The notes beneath the pieces were generated by a model. The model had not been told where the DNA came from and searched no databases. It saw nothing but the letters and a program-made list of their open reading frames with translations. From Amaurobius ferox (Eukaryota; Arthropoda; Arachnida; Araneae; Amaurobiidae), in the NCBI GenBank assembly GCA_951213105.1, contig OX578153.1:55180020-55244019 (forward strand): DNA of 64,000 nt. Direction: 5' to 3'. A program made the position numbers and the translations under genes. Below are positions 23,509-35,774 of this stretch, one piece after another (the first letter of the stretch is position 1; each line of letters opens with the position of its first letter).

Positions 23509-24003
23509 GAATATAATATTACCTAAAGTTTTGGTACAGTTTAGCACGGTGACCGCGGTTGCCATGGTTGACTCCGGGTCCATAGTCTCTCTGCTTGAAG
23601 AACATTTTTTCCAGAGGCTAAAAATGAATCAAATGTAAAAATTAATTATGTTACCAGAAAAGTAGTATTTCAAACATTTACTAAACAAAAAATTCTGTTC
23701 TAGGGGTGTGGAAAACCCAGACCACACGGCAGGACTGAAGGCTTACTGCAGCTATATGTGTGGCCGGTGTTCTCGGGGTGTGTGAAAATTCATTTTAAAA
23801 TTGGACGCAAAGCTGTAAATAATACTTTTTTTATAACTGATCAGCACTTTGAAAGTGACTATGAGATCATATTAGGTTATGACTTCTTAGCAAACAATAT
23901 AGGAATTTCAGATGCAAAAAATATAATTTTAAAATTTGGTAATGTAACTGTACCTTTAATTGAAGGTAAAATTTGGAACAAAATGAGGAGGCAAATAGGG
24001 TAA
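23509..24003 (+). pseudogene. Retroviral-type aspartic protease remnant
   Basis: VAMVDSGSIVS at about 23,550-23,585 matches the active-site A-x-[VI]-D-[ST]-G motif. ILGYDFLANN at about 23,868-23,898 matches the C-terminal ILG.D.L motif. A stop near 23,636 and a frame change separate the two halves. It would have processed the gag-pol precursor. Not functional as written. Confidence 0.7.
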
Positions 24004-24720
24004 TTATGCATACAATTTTAATACAAAAATAAAAGGGTGATAATAAGGAAAGTAGTACTGATGTAAGTGGTAAAAATAGTATAGATAAAAGCAAAACAAA
24101 CAGTAAAGATATAAGCATTGAAATGCTGATAGAAAATAAAATTGGTGCGCGTAACGCGAAGTTAAATTTAAATAATGTTACAGAAAATAAATCTAATTTG
24201 ATGACTGATACAAAAAATGAGGTGGGCGCACAGAATAAAAAGAAGTTTAGATTTCACATCAGTGAGGAGTGTAAACAGGGTAAGAATAATAAAGAAAAAT
24301 GTATAAATAAAAAAATGCAGAAAACAACTAAAAGCAATAAGTTAATATATGCTCAACAAAAAAATAAAGTTAAAATTGATGCAGGAGAGTGAAGACTGGT
24401 TCAATTGCAACTGTCAGGAAACGTTGAATCTAAGGAAATCGTGCTGGAGCCATTGTTCCTCGCTAAGGCAATCTTGCCGGAGTTCTCTATCCAACCTGTC
24501 ACAGATACAAGATGTATCAATACAATATTTTATAATAAAAATACGAGTAATATTTGATTGAATAAAAGAATGAAAGTAGGAGTGGTGAATAAAGAAATGG
24601 AAATTGTAAATATGAATGTGATGAAAAGTGTAAATAATGTTAAAATTCAGGATGAAAATAAAATCAAAAATGCCTGCACTGAAGAGATGTTAAAGTTAAG
24701 GAAAACCGAAATATAAAACA
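24004..24720 (+). other. Gypsy linker region, A-rich and broken
   Basis: Low-complexity, Asn/Lys-rich frames connect protease and reverse transcriptase. No domain recognised. Confidence 0.4.
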
Positions 24721-24726
24721 CTGAGT

Positions 24727-26160
24727 CTGACCTCGACCATTTACAAGGCGAGGATAAGAAAATGATGAATAACCTATTAAAAGATAATTATGCGGTATTT
24801 TCAAAATCGTATCAGACATTGGGAGATTTTTCCAAATATTGAATTGATGCACGATTTTCCGTTTCAGACAAAGCTATATCCTTTACCAAATTCTTCGAAA
24901 ATTGTCCCGCAGAAAGTGATAGAGGAGTTATTAAAATTTGGACTGATTGAGAAATCGCAATCAAACTACTGCTTCCCAATTTTGAAGGTGAAGAAGCCAC
25001 AAAAAGAAGGACAAGAAATCAAGTATAGAATGGCCGTGGATAATAGGGCTTTAAACACGTTTATTCCATAGCTACCGGTGGAATTACCCCAGATCAAGAA
25101 TATATTACGTAAGATTTCAGGACACACTTTATATACTGTGTTAGATCACAAGGCAGCTTTTTTTCAAATCAAATTACAAAAGAAGGACAAGGAAAAATTA
25201 AGCTTCGAAAGTGGATGCCTAAGACAATTTGTTCGTAATCGTCTTCCGTTCGGTTTAAAGAACTCAGGAGCATATTTTTAATTTTAATGAACAAAGTTAT
25301 AGGCGAAGTACGAGATCAAAATATTTACTTTTATGTGGACGATTTGGTCATATGCGGCAACTCCAACCTGGGAATTATGCAAAAAATGCAAATAGTGTTT
25401 AACAGGTTGAAAAAAAAATCTTACTTTGGATCCTCATAAAGTTCAAATTTGCAGTAGAGAAATCGAGATTTTAGGTTACAAAATTGGCAACGATGGCATT
25501 CGCACATAAAAAAAAGTGTGCTAAGATTCAAAATTTTAAAAATCTGACTACTATCAGACAAATTAAAAGTTTTTTGGCACAACAAATTATTTTAGATCGT
25601 CTATTCCAAATTATACGCAAATTGCTGAGCCCTTAGTTAACTTGACTAAAAAATGCCAAATTCAATTGGAACAGCAAGTGTGAAGAGGTATTACATAAAT
25701 TAAAATCAGCAATTTTCAACATGCCGACTGTTAGGGCTCCGGACTTTAAGGAAAAGTTCATTTTAAACACAGATGGAAGTAATACCGGGATAGAAGGAAA
25801 TATATTTCAACTAATAAATGGAGTGCGACATGTCATCGAATATTATTCACGAGGGCTACATGACGCCGAGAAAAGATATCTAGCCATCAAGTTGGAGTTG
25901 TTGGCAATTTATGAGGCTATGCAACACTTCCGCGAATATCTCTTTGGAAGAAAATTTATTTTATTAAGTGATGCAAAGTCACTAATGCATCATTTAAAAC
26001 TAGAAAAGCAACCAAGCATTATAACCAGATGGCTAATGGAAATTCGTACTTTTACTTTAGAATTCAAACACCAACCTGGAGAAAGCAACCCAGCAGATTA
26101 TAATTCCAGATATATTTTTGACCAAGAAAATCAAGAGAACATGGTAAACAATATAATGCA
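24727..26160 (+). pseudogene. Ty3/gypsy reverse transcriptase and RNase H remnant
   Basis: Open pieces at 24,790-25,071 (PLPNSSKIVPQKVIEELL, then YCFPILKVKKP and RMAVDNRALN) and 25,078-25,281 (LPFGLKNSGAYF) carry the fingers and early palm. A TAG at 25,069-25,071 and a stop after AYF interrupt them. The catalytic YVDD lies at 25,332-25,343. The tether/RNase H part (25,721-26,112) contains NTDGSN, YYSRGLHDAEKRY, ELLAIYEAMQHFREY, LSDAKSL and HQPGESNPADYNSR, the usual gypsy RNase H order. The region between 25,400 and 25,720 is shifted in frame more than once. Confidence 0.8.
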
Positions 26161-26299
26161 AACAAGGGATTTCAATATCAAACTAATAGTAAAAGAGCAG
26201 CTTAAAAATGAAAAAATAAAAAAAAATTTGGAAGGCAATCGTGGAAGGCAAAATAAGAACGCAAAATAATAAGAAATATTTTATAGATGATGCAACAAA

Positions 26300-26950
26300 A
26301 GTAGTCATGATTACAAAAAATAATAAAAGAGATAAATTTAAAAGCAATAAAGAGAATAAGATTGTCATTCCACAGATGTTGAAAAAGGAGGTGCTGAAAT
26401 TGGCTCATTTTTCTGATTTTGGTGTAGATAAGTCATTGTAAATTGTACAGAAGAATTACTACTGGACCACCATGTCGGCTCATGTCGAAAATTTTGTTAA
26501 ATCCTGTGATAAATGTCCGAGAATGAAAGACAAAAATATCCCCCCGGCGAAGCCTTAAATCATGAGCCCGGTTTTTGCTTGTGCCGAGCATATCCAAATT
26601 GATATTGTCGGGAAGTTACCGCGGAGCAACCGAGGGCATTGTTACATTGTGACAATGCTGGATATGTTCTCCAGACATCTGGAAGCATATCCAGCTATTA
26701 GCAAAATGAGCTTGGAGTAGGAAATAGAGACAATTATAAAAAATATGTTAATCAAAACCTGAAATTTTTCAATGTGATAATGAAAGATACTTCAGACTTA
26801 CAAAGAACTGCTGCTAAAAAACAAGCACAAAGATATATGGTTGTTCGTATGAAAGATATAGAGGTCGGCGATCGTTTTCCTAAAAAACTGATTAAACCAC
26901 CTGTGTTAAGCGACAAATTTACAGGACCATATAGAGTGATAAAAAAATAA
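26300..26950 (+). pseudogene. Gypsy integrase remnant with internal deletion
   Basis: The HHCC region is recognisable (LAHFSDFGVDKSL, CDKCPRMK). The first catalytic Asp sits in HIQIDIVGKL near 26,595 and the second in FQCDNERYF near 26,770. Right after this, near 26,790, the frame jumps to TAAKKQAQRY and DKFTGPYRVIKK, the C-terminal GPY/F module. The core containing the catalytic Glu (roughly 120-150 residues) is therefore missing. Several stops are also present. Confidence 0.75.
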
Positions 26951-26959
26951 AACATAATA

Positions 26960-29900
26960 ATATAATGAAACGAGAAAAAGACAATTGTGCAAGTGAGCTG
27001 AAAATGAGAATATTAAAGATTAGTCATTAATGGTAAAAATTTTATGCCAAAAAATAAATAAAGTGCATAAATAATCGAAAATTTGAAATCAATTTGAATT
27101 TAAAATATTGTTAAACCATGAATAGTTAGAATAGCGGTAAATCGCCCGTTGCAATAAAGCAATCGAGGACACGATATCTCGTGCAGGAATGTTAAAATGT
27201 AAAAATGTATTGAAAATTGCTTAGGTAAATACTTGTCTGAGGAATAATATAAATGTGAAATACATATAAATAAATACGGAATGAATAAATAAATATTATA
27301 AAATAATTACTAATTTAGATGTTAGTGAGGCATATAAATAAAAAAGTAAAAGTTGTCGATGAGATACGATAGCAACTGAGCATTTGTATACAAAGGTAAT
27401 CTACATAAAAAAATATTCTGATAGTAATGTCATATCGATTGATGATTAGGTCAATATGACAAAACGTTGAGAAAAAAATATTCTACATTGAGAAATTTTA
27501 TGTAAAAAAATAAAAGTAAATTCGGATGCAATAAATGTAATGTGTGGTAATGTAATAAATAATATGTATTACGTCTATAAAGATGTTAGCCGCAGTTACT
27601 AAATGTCAAAATAAGTAATAATTAGGTAATAATGTGTGCGATTGAATGATAAACAATAGCGTAAACAATCGCTCGTTATGAAAGAGGATAAATGTCAAGT
27701 ATTCAAAGTTATAAGGATTGAAATAAAATAAATAAATAAATATGATAAATATTGTAGGTACGGTTTAATAAATAAATCCGCGATAAAAAAATAAATAAAT
27801 AAATAAAGAGGGTTTAAAATCATAAGATGTTAAAGATATAAATAAATAAATAAATAAATGTTCAAGTAAGTAAATAATGCACGGAAGTCATTTTAAGTAA
27901 GCGAAAAAAATAAATAAATGAATAAAAAAGTAAATTCTTGATTTTGTTTTAGAAAATTTTTTATATAAAATTTAAAGTTATGAAAGTGTTAAGCAAAGAG
28001 TTAAAAAAATTAAACAAATTAAATTTCAAAAATGTTAAAATTAAAAAATTAAAAAAAAAATTTACAATTTATTTTAAATTCATGCAAGTCATAAGGAAGG
28101 TATTAAAAATTGTAATAAGAGAAAATCTCAGTAAGGAATGTAAAGGTTAAATAAAATTTAAATGTAATATAATACAGTAAAGTGATTTAAAAGACTTGAT
28201 AAAATGCAATCAAATCAAGTAGTAAGTGATAGAAGGCACCTAAGGATAACTTTGATATTTGATACAAGTTAGCCCAAGGCACCTAAAGAAATAAAATTTA
28301 AATAGGGGATTATAATATATAAATTATTTTAAATAGAGGTAAATTTGAGTTTAAAATGAAGAAGAAAGCATACGTTAAACAATGCAAGTAATGTTACAAG
28401 AGCACGTGCAGCAGTCTATAATAGGAAGGTAGTTTGAAAAATATGAACATGATAATAAAATAATGGGCAGATATATAGATTTAAAATAGATTAAGTCAAC
28501 GGTTATATAGACATCAAATGGGATAATAAAAGTGTTACGATACTTGTATTACATTCCTTTGTTTTGCGAGCTCCATCTTCAGTATTCAGACCACGCGAGC
28601 ACCCAAGTCAAAACGTCTTAAAATTGCCCGGTCATTCTTCAGAGTAGAGTTGAGTGGATGCGTAGCATCAAATCTATCATTAGCAAACCGTTTAAATGGG
28701 AATTGAAAGGGGTCAGCATTATCGTTTTTTAACTTCGACGGCCGAAGGAAATTGTTGAACGTTTCCTGTTTGGGTACTTAAAAAAAAACGTTTCCTGTTT
28801 GGGTAAAAATGGGGCTTCGTAATGATCATTTTGCAAGTCGAGTAATCAAGTAACTGTCACCAATCAGGGGGCCTGTTTTATTTACGTTCGGTGTTAAGAA
28901 GGACATTTAAAGGGAAAATGTCAAAAAATGTGTTGTCATTCCCATTTGCAATGTTAAAGGTAGTTAAAGAATCGGATGCGAAAAGCATGTTTTAAATGGC
29001 TGAATTTAAAAAAAAAATGTGTTTGTTGTTATCAAAAATTATGTACTAATGTTAAAGGTTAAGAAAATATGTTATGGTATGTTATGAAACTATCAATAAT
29101 TAAAATTGGTAGATTAATAAGGAAATAATTGTCTTAAAATAAAAATGCTGTGTAATTTGTAAAGAAATGTGTAATTTTGTTAAAAGTATCAGTAGTCAGA
29201 TATATAGGTGTGTAACATTGCCAGGTGAATGTGCATATGTTTAAAACCTTTTAAATTAGTCAAAATTTAATTTTGCTTCAGTTGAAAGCTTGACCTGTTA
29301 TAGATTTGATGAGTGCATAACTTTTAGATATATTCATAGTTTATAATATGTGCTGACAAACTTTTGGTGATCCCAACAAGACTGTGTTGAACTGTAATTC
29401 TATGACGAACTTTGTTCCAAGGAAAAATGTCAATTACAGAGTTGCAAGTGACTCGAACTTTTTTCGAACTTTATTGGTGTTAATGTGTTTGTTTCTTTGC
29501 CCGCGTGGAGATGTGTGAGACCAGAAATAATCTTGTTATGGTGAGACAGTTTTATGCCAGTAATTTATCGTGTCTGAAACGTCAAACAATACCTCCAGTC
29601 TGAATGACGCTACGGTTTACGACACGTGAACCCAAAAGTCAGAAAATCATAAATTTAGGGGTGTCAAGACAGAGGGGGTCGAACGAACTCTTTAGGAAAT
29701 GTGAAGTAACGGCATTGGGTAAAAGGCTGACCAATGGAAAAGGTGCTTGTTGCGTCACCCTGAATGCTTCAAATGAGAGCAAAGGGGGAGTAACTGTCCG
29801 GAGACAAAAAAAGCCATACCATGTGACTTAAGAACGACGATGGTACTCAGTTAACAATACAGTACGATGAGTTGGTGAGAATGGAGTTAACAGGGTAACA

Positions 29901-30430
29901 GTTCGGCATTAAGACTTACACAAACACTAGATATGTGGTAGAGAATGACTTCGATGAGTAGGTGAGTGTGCAGTGTAATCAGAATGTACGAGATAGAGCC
30001 AAACACGCCAGAGTTACGGCCAGTACCAGTTACTGATGCAAGCATTATGGTCTATGGTCAAAGCTGAAAGTGAAGGTATGTACACACTAAAACTACAAGT
30101 CTAAACACATTTTAGGCATTTTAAGTGGTCTCACATGGTCTCCCTCTGCCGAAATAATTAATAAGAAGGAGAATTGTTGTTATTAAGTATTTTATGTTGT
30201 TAATAAATGATTTATTGTAAAGTTAAAATGGTGTGATCCATTTAGTATTACATTAATTAATATTCCTTTACAGAACTCGCTTGAAAGGTAAATAAATGGA
30301 TGGTTAATTGCGGCACACATCGCAATGTAGAATAATAATAATGAGTCCACTAATAAGAGATATTTACGGCCATGTCAATTAATAATAATTAATCTTCAAT
30401 TCCAACATTAAGTAACTTTATTGTTTTGCG
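26960..30430. other. AT-rich non-coding stretch, possible gypsy 3' region
   Basis: From 27.0 to 28.5 kb it is extremely AT-rich with AATA/TAAA-type low complexity (notably 27,720-27,930). From 28,550 to 30,150 the composition is more balanced, but there are no recognisable domains; the 75-codon frame at 29,604 has no family resemblance. AACGTTTCCTGTTTGGGTA occurs twice 31 bp apart near 28,757 and 28,788. A purine tract AATAAGAAGGAGAA precedes TGTTGTTATTAAG at about 30,175, which could be a polypurine tract, but no LTR pair was found. Confidence 0.45.
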
Positions 30431-30434
30431 CACC

Positions 30435-31070
30435 ACATTTACTTAGGTTGGTTCTTCTGTTTGAATCAAACCATACAGTCTTCTATCCTGCATGAGAAAA
30501 TTTTCAAAAGCTCATATATTTTCTTGTTTATGACAGCTATCACCAAATTGCATGTTACACTGTTTTACGTAGGTGGAATTTTCTGCTTAGGCCAAATCTC
30601 ACAGCTTGCCATCTTGCATGAGAAAATTTTCGAAAGCTCAAATATTTCCTTGTTTATGAGAGTTATCAATATATTGCATTTTTACACTGTTGTACTTAGG
30701 TTGGTTTCTTTGTTTTTGTCAAATCTTACAGTTTTTATCCTGTATGAGAAATTTTTCAAAAGCTCAAATATTTTCTTGATTATGGAAGCTATTAATAGAT
30801 TGCATTTTTACACTGTTTTACACATCCCGGCCGTCCAATTAGTTACTCTTAGTCCTCTGGACGAGTCGGACGGTCTGGGTCTTCTACACTGCTTTACATA
30901 GGTCGGATTCCCAGTTTGAGTCAAATCTTACAGTTTTTATCCTGCCTGAGAAAATTTTCGAAAGCTCAGATATTTTTTGTTTATGACAGCTATCAATAGA
31001 TTGCATTTTTGCACTGTTTTATATTAGGTTAGTTTCTCTATTTGGGTCGAATCTCGAAATCAATTTTTTT
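30435..31070 (+). repeat. Minisatellite, ~120-bp unit, 4 copies plus insertion
   Basis: Units recur with the phrases CACTGTTTTAC..AGGTTGGTT, ATCCTGCATGAGAAAATTTTC and TTGTTTATGACAGCTATCA. They start near 30,440, 30,565, 30,690 and 30,895. A GC-richer block of about 75 bp (CCGGCCGTCC...GGACGG) interrupts the third unit at 30,825-30,885. The long open frame here is repeat-encoded, not a gene. Confidence 0.8.
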
Positions 31071-31945
31071 GCCCACTTCTAACAAGCCGATTTGCTTGAA
31101 ATTTTCACACATACGTATTTGCAATGACAATATAGCATTTCATCAAATTTAAATTGATATTTTCTCCGAATATTGAACCCCCCTCCCCCCAGAATTATGC
31201 CCAGAAAATTCCGAAATACAGTTGTTGTAAGATTATATATACACAGTAGTGAAGACGCATACTGAACTCTTTTGTCATTATCGTACAACAATGGAATTAT
31301 ATATAAAGGGAATTGAGGTCGCATATTGAACACTTTTAAACTATCTTACAACAATGGAATTATGCAAAGCTAAGAATATTTATCGCGAGCCATGTCGTAA
31401 AAAATGATTGTTTTATTTTTTGATGATCCACCAAATTTTAATAGATTAAAATGTTTCACTGGACTGTACTAAATTTTAGATCTTTTGAACGTAGGGACTT
31501 CTGTTAAAAATTCCATTAAAGAAGTTCATAAAGACATCCAGACAAACAACCACTGGTCATGACGAATCCAATGAAAGATTTTAAAAAGGTTTGATCGGAT
31601 ATCTGATGAAAAATTGTTTACAAATTCGACTAGCTTGATATCTACATGTGAAACTTTGAACGCAACCTATGGGCGCCTATGGCTGTAAGTGTGCAAAGCT
31701 TCAGACTTCATGGAGATTTTTGTGTGGTCTCGAAAGACTCTATTTTTCTCCTCTAGGGAAATCCTTTAGGTTCCGTCGTGAGGTTAATAATATAAGCAGG
31801 GAGCCCTTGCAATGGGTAACCTTAGAGGATTGCGAGGAGACACTTCCTCTCCTCTGGACATTCAAGGTCCCATATGGAGGTATCAAGCTAGTCAGTATTG
31901 TTTAAATCTTTCTTGAGTTTGTTTCCTGGAAAAAGTGTTATGGGA
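31071..31945. other. Non-coding spacer
   Basis: A C-rich run (AACCCCCCTCCCCCC) lies at 31,178-31,193, and a short partially repeated phrase (ACACTTTT/GAACTCTTTTGTC with ACAACAATGGAATTAT) occurs twice near 31,262-31,360. No gene recognised. Confidence 0.4.
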
Positions 31946-31946
31946 G

Positions 31947-33166
31947 CCCCTGTTTATAGTATCGAGAATGGGACAGGATTTAAGTGACCCGTGATGTCAA
32001 CTAAAAATGCTAAATCACATAACCATTTCTGATCACTGAATTCTGGCAATGGTTTTTCTTTGATTTCCATAAAATCGGCTATTTCCTGCTTAAGATCGTA
32101 AAATCTTTTCAGCATTTTGCCTTTGATTAACTACCATACTTCGCAATAATATGGCACATCACCATGTTCTGAAGAGAGGTCATCCAAAAATGCTTTGAAC
32201 TGGCGATGGTTAAGCGCGCGGGACCGAATAAAATTTATGGTCTTTACTACCAAATACATAACGTTCTGCAATTGGATGGACTTATAACACAAGTTTTGTT
32301 GGTGGATAATGCAATGTAGGATCATTAAATCGTCTTTTTGCACATTCAAGTCAATTGCTTTTTCTTTCAAAATTCCGATGAAACCTTTTGTAAATCGACC
32401 ATAGAATGTTCACCATCTGTGCAAACCCCAATTAATTTGCACCACTGCAAACCATACTGTTCGATAGCACTTTTAACCTCACGAAAAATATCTTCTCCAG
32501 CAGTGGTCCCTTTTAGAGGCTGTAAAGCCAGCAATTCCTCAGTTACAGTAAATTCTTTGTCAACGCCTCGTATAAAAATAGTTAGTTGCGCTGTATCAGA
32601 CAAGTCGGTGCTCTCGTCCAAAGCAATCGAAAATGTTTAAAATCAGTCACACGATCAGCTAATTTTTTCTTGATATCACCAACCATTATATCTATACGTC
32701 GAACAACAGTACGTCTTGATAAGCTTATTTTCTCAAATTATTTTTTCTTTTTGGGACATAAAACATTTGAAATTTCTAACAGGCACTCTTTGACAAATTC
32801 TCCTTGAGAGAATGGTTTCGATGACTTTGCTATTTTTGAACAGACTATGAAGCCAACTTTCACAACATTGTCCAGTTGTGTCCTTTGTATATTAAGCAAT
32901 TGTTGCTGTTTGTCCAAATTGTTGATTGGCTTTTGAATGTTATCTTTTCGCAACTGACCCGTGAGTGTATGTTGAATAATATACTTACTGGAATAATGCC
33001 GTTTCATATTGAATTCTTTTAAAACAGATATGGATTCATTATACAACAGGCAGATAGGCTGACCATTGTGCATGATAAAAAAGTATTCATAAGTCCATCT
33101 TTCTGGAAATTGGCGACATTCCGTGTCTACTTTTCGATTTTTTACAACAGACATATTTTCATACAC
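31947..33166 (-). pseudogene. hAT transposase pseudogene, GTF2IRD2/Charlie-like, C-terminally truncated
   Basis: Read on the minus strand, an N-terminal BED-like zinc-finger region (ERWTYEYFFIMHNGQPICLL, then FNMKRHYSSKY) leads into SLSRRTVVRRI and the catalytic-core start LDESTDLSDTAQ. GVCTDGEHSM, ILHCIIHQQNL and [18 protein letters not shown] follow. This order is that of hAT transposases related to GTF2IRD2 repeat proteins. Lesions seen: a stop after CPKKKK near 32,738, frameshifts near 32,630 and 32,368, and a TAG at 32,131-32,133 within EVW/LIKGKM. Homology ends near 31,947, so the C-terminal dimerisation part is absent. The first Asp is retained but the copy is dead. Confidence 0.8.
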
Positions 33167-33527
33167 TTTCCGAACTAAGAAAACTAAAAAACAAAGAAAT
33201 TATTTCCATGCAACCTAACGTGATGAGTGTACCACCAACCTAAGAGGAGTGGGACATGTGACTGGGCTCGCGATCGGACATTTCACAAATATCGGAGGGG
33301 AGATGCAGAGGTGCTACCGTTGCGCTATCTGGTGGTGGTTCTGGTGGCTCGTAAGTGCAAATCGAAACTAAAAGTTCGCTATCCTATTTTCAACAATTTT
33401 CAAAACGATTTGAAAGATGGTGAAATCGGACAATGGAAACACCCACGTAGTTCAGCCTCCCCCCTCTCACTCTCTTGTTGGCGAGAACCAAGAATATTTA
33501 CTTTTTTTCGAGCGCGATTTTAAAATG

Positions 33528-33576
33528 TTCTGCGGGCCGGATCAAAAGCCGGGGCGGGCCGGGCGTTGCCCATATA
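33528..33576 (-). mobile_element. Probable 5' terminal region of the hAT copy
   Basis: A GC-rich patch in an AT-rich setting. On the minus strand it starts GGGCAACGCCCGGCCCGCC and continues to ATCCGGCCCGC, which resembles the GGGCAAC..CGGCCCG start common in hAT/Charlie elements. The first bases of the expected terminus (CAG.GGT) are missing or diverged at 33,576. Confidence 0.5.
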
Positions 33577-33778
33577 TGATATAGAGGGTATGCAATAAAA
33601 ATAATCTATGAATTTTTTACTTTCAATACCTTTTAGTTAAAATGAAAATATATACAATTTGATGGGTATCAATTACAATACAAGAAAACACATTGGTGTT
33701 TCATTACTACTGGTCTTTCTATACAACCCAAATTTGGTGTAAAAGTAGTTTGTTATATGAATGTAAAAACAACTTTGA
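33577..33778 (+). repeat. Dispersed repeat R, left part (copy R1)
   Basis: Matches 44,703-44,910 closely (TATGCAATAAAAATAA, TACTTTCAATACCTTTTAG, CAAGAAAACACATTGGTG, CTATACAACCCAAATTTGG). After 33,778 it switches to an inverted version of the sequence found at 43,762-43,805 (GAGTGGGGGTCT), a rearrangement junction. Confidence 0.75.
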
Positions 33779-33949
33779 GTTGATCGGGGGAGCAGACCCC
33801 CACTCATTTTTCAAATTACGTAAGAGCGCCAATTCATTCTGTACACTTCACAATCTGGTAGCCCATGACTTCTGGTAACCCACGAACATCCAATCACCGC
33901 GCGACTTTTTGGGGAATCTGCATTTTAATAGCCAGTAAATATTTGAATA

Positions 33950-34175
33950 GCATTGCGTTATTTCTGGAACTTCTTTGAAAAAATCTTTCTTGATCGATTG
34001 TACTAAGCCTTTTATCTGGAACACATCATTTTGATTTTCTGTAGTTTTTTGTGGATTGTTCAGTAATTTTTAGAACTTGTTTGAAATAAATCTTTCTTCA
34101 TCGATGGTGAAGCTTTTTTCTGGAACACATCATTTTGATTTTCTGTAGGTTTTCGTGGATTGCAGACTGAGTTAC
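33950..34175 (+). repeat. Two-copy direct repeat (~110 bp)
   Basis: The phrase CTGGAACACATCATTTTGAT followed by TTTCTGTAG and GTGGATTG occurs near 34,016 and 34,125. Each is preceded by AATCTTTCTT.ATCGAT.GT. It lies directly upstream of the Merlin N-terminal fragment. Confidence 0.8.
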
Positions 34176-34178
34176 TAA

Positions 34179-34463
34179 ATGGCATCTGGTAAGCCGCAAA
34201 TGAATTCGAGCGAATGTTCAAGAAAACGTGTTCGAGTGGATGTTGGTCAAAATGAGTCATGCTTTAAATTTTATTAAATGCTGGAACCTAAAGGTAAGAG
34301 AGCAGTGATTGATTGGTGTGTGTTAAAAGGTTTAATGAGTGCTAGGTATGAATGTCCTAAGTGTGGAGATGATTTTGTATGTGAGAGTGTATCTGTGTGT
34401 AACATTAAAAATATTTTCAATGTATCCGAAGCTAAAAAATTATCATTAAAACATATAAAATAA
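34179..34463 (+). pseudogene. Merlin (IS1595/ISXO2-like) transposase N-terminal fragment, copy M1
   Basis: The frame from ATG 34,179 reads MASGKPQMNSSECSRKRVR, hits a TAA at 34,275-34,277, and continues in the same frame. It then encodes KRAVIDWCVLKGLMSARYEC followed by PKCGDD, the zinc-ribbon start of Merlin/ISXO2-like transposases (WC...GL..SRYEC.KC). After about residue 75 the resemblance stops. The DDE core is absent. The same N-terminal module occurs at 42,040-42,175. Confidence 0.7.
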
Positions 34464-34696
34464 AGATATAGATAGAGTTCATAATGAGTTATCTTTTCAG
34501 CCAGCACAAACTCATATCTTCTATACAATGCTCTTTTCCATGAATTACCTGTTACCACATAGAAAAGGATATATATGCATTGTGCAGTATATTAATTGAA
34601 AAGGGCTTTGGAGAGAAGATTAGTTTGGTCTTCCTGAAGCCGTGACTTCTTGCCACTCTTTCCATTTCTATTTTTATATGTCCTTATAAAGTGATT

Positions 34697-34749
<53 letters not shown>

Positions 34750-35760
34750 ACTCGGTTTACTGTTTTAACATTAGAAACTATGACCTCATATTTAACATTC
34801 AATAACGATTTATTCATATATATATATATATATATATATAAGCTTAATTATACCACACACGGAGACATTTTCTGCATAAATATAAATTTAAGCACGCTGC
34901 CTTTAGTGATTTTTCAAGCTAATTTACAGACGATTCAATAGAGGTTATTTAACATAAAAGAAATATAATAATCAGTGATTGGTTCATCATGCTAATCTAT
35001 ACAAAATGTTTATCCGCAAAGTATACATATATTTGTAAATTTAATATGAAAAGCCCTTATATATATAAAATTGGAGAAAAAATATTATTACTTATGCACG
35101 TAAAACATTAAATTTATCTAAAATTAAAATACTTTACTAGTTACGACATAAGTTGGTAATTAAAAATATCAACCTCTTTCAGAAGGGCTAAAGTATGAGG
35201 TCATTTTTTGCCTTTGTAACCAATTGATACTTTTAATTTATTGTTTATGCTCTCTTTAATGAATTATTTTAATTTGAGATTCTTTTAGACAGCAATCAGA
35301 AGGACTTTTATACACACAATTTTTTCTTTTTACACACATTTTTTTTTTACACACATTTTTTTTTACACACAATTTAACCCGGCCACACACTTAGCAACAG
35401 TAAGTCTTGGAGTCTGTCGTGTGGTCTGAGTTTTCAACACTTCAAAACACAATGTAAGTTAGATTAGTTGAAAGTATTTGTGTGAAATTCCAATATTAAA
35501 TCACTAAACGATCGTTTGATGCTACTTACATAACAATACACCAATTAAACTCAACACATAAAAAATAAGAAAATACCCCCATCTCTACCTAGAAACGTAT
35601 AAAAAATACTAAAATTAATATAGATATAAGGAATGACTTTTAAAAGTTATCCACAGTCTAAATTAAGTCCTAAATGATATGTTTAATGATGAAATATTAA
35701 TATCTCCATTTATCAAAAACCTATGCACACATTTTAAATATATTGGTTTATATTTTATAA
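34464..35760. other. Non-coding spacer with (TA)n tracts
   Basis: (TA)n at 34,700-34,742 and 34,819-34,840. A short run of ACACACATTTTTTTT repeats lies at 35,325-35,370. No gene recognised. Confidence 0.5.
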
Positions 35761-35774
35761 GACAAGTCCATTCT

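Larger units (their letters stand above)
22170..26950 (+). mobile_element. Decayed Ty3/gypsy-type LTR retrotransposon (gag-PR-RT-RH-IN), no LTRs found
   Basis: The order gag, zinc knuckle, protease, reverse transcriptase, RNase H, integrase is that of Ty3/gypsy elements. Every domain is interrupted by stops or frameshifts. The left limit abuts the broken Helitron copy at about 22,168. No matching pair of LTRs is visible on either side. The base composition is A-rich. Transposition-incompetent. Confidence 0.8.

Noticed and set aside
29604..29831. 75-codon frame in a region of more balanced composition
   Set aside because: No recognised domain, no start context or neighbouring frame that supports a gene.
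30172..30250. A 3' LTR starting TGTTGTTATTAAG after a purine tract
   Set aside because: No second copy of this sequence exists near the 5' side of the gypsy remnant, so an LTR cannot be supported.
28540..30290. LTR pair suggested by GTATTACATT..TTCCTTT and GAGCTC/GAACTCGC similarity at 28.56 and 30.25 kb
   Set aside because: The match is short and does not extend; chance similarity cannot be excluded.
30461..30901. 146-codon open frame
   Set aside because: It is encoded by a ~120-bp tandem repeat plus an unrelated insert; the peptide is just the repeat translated.
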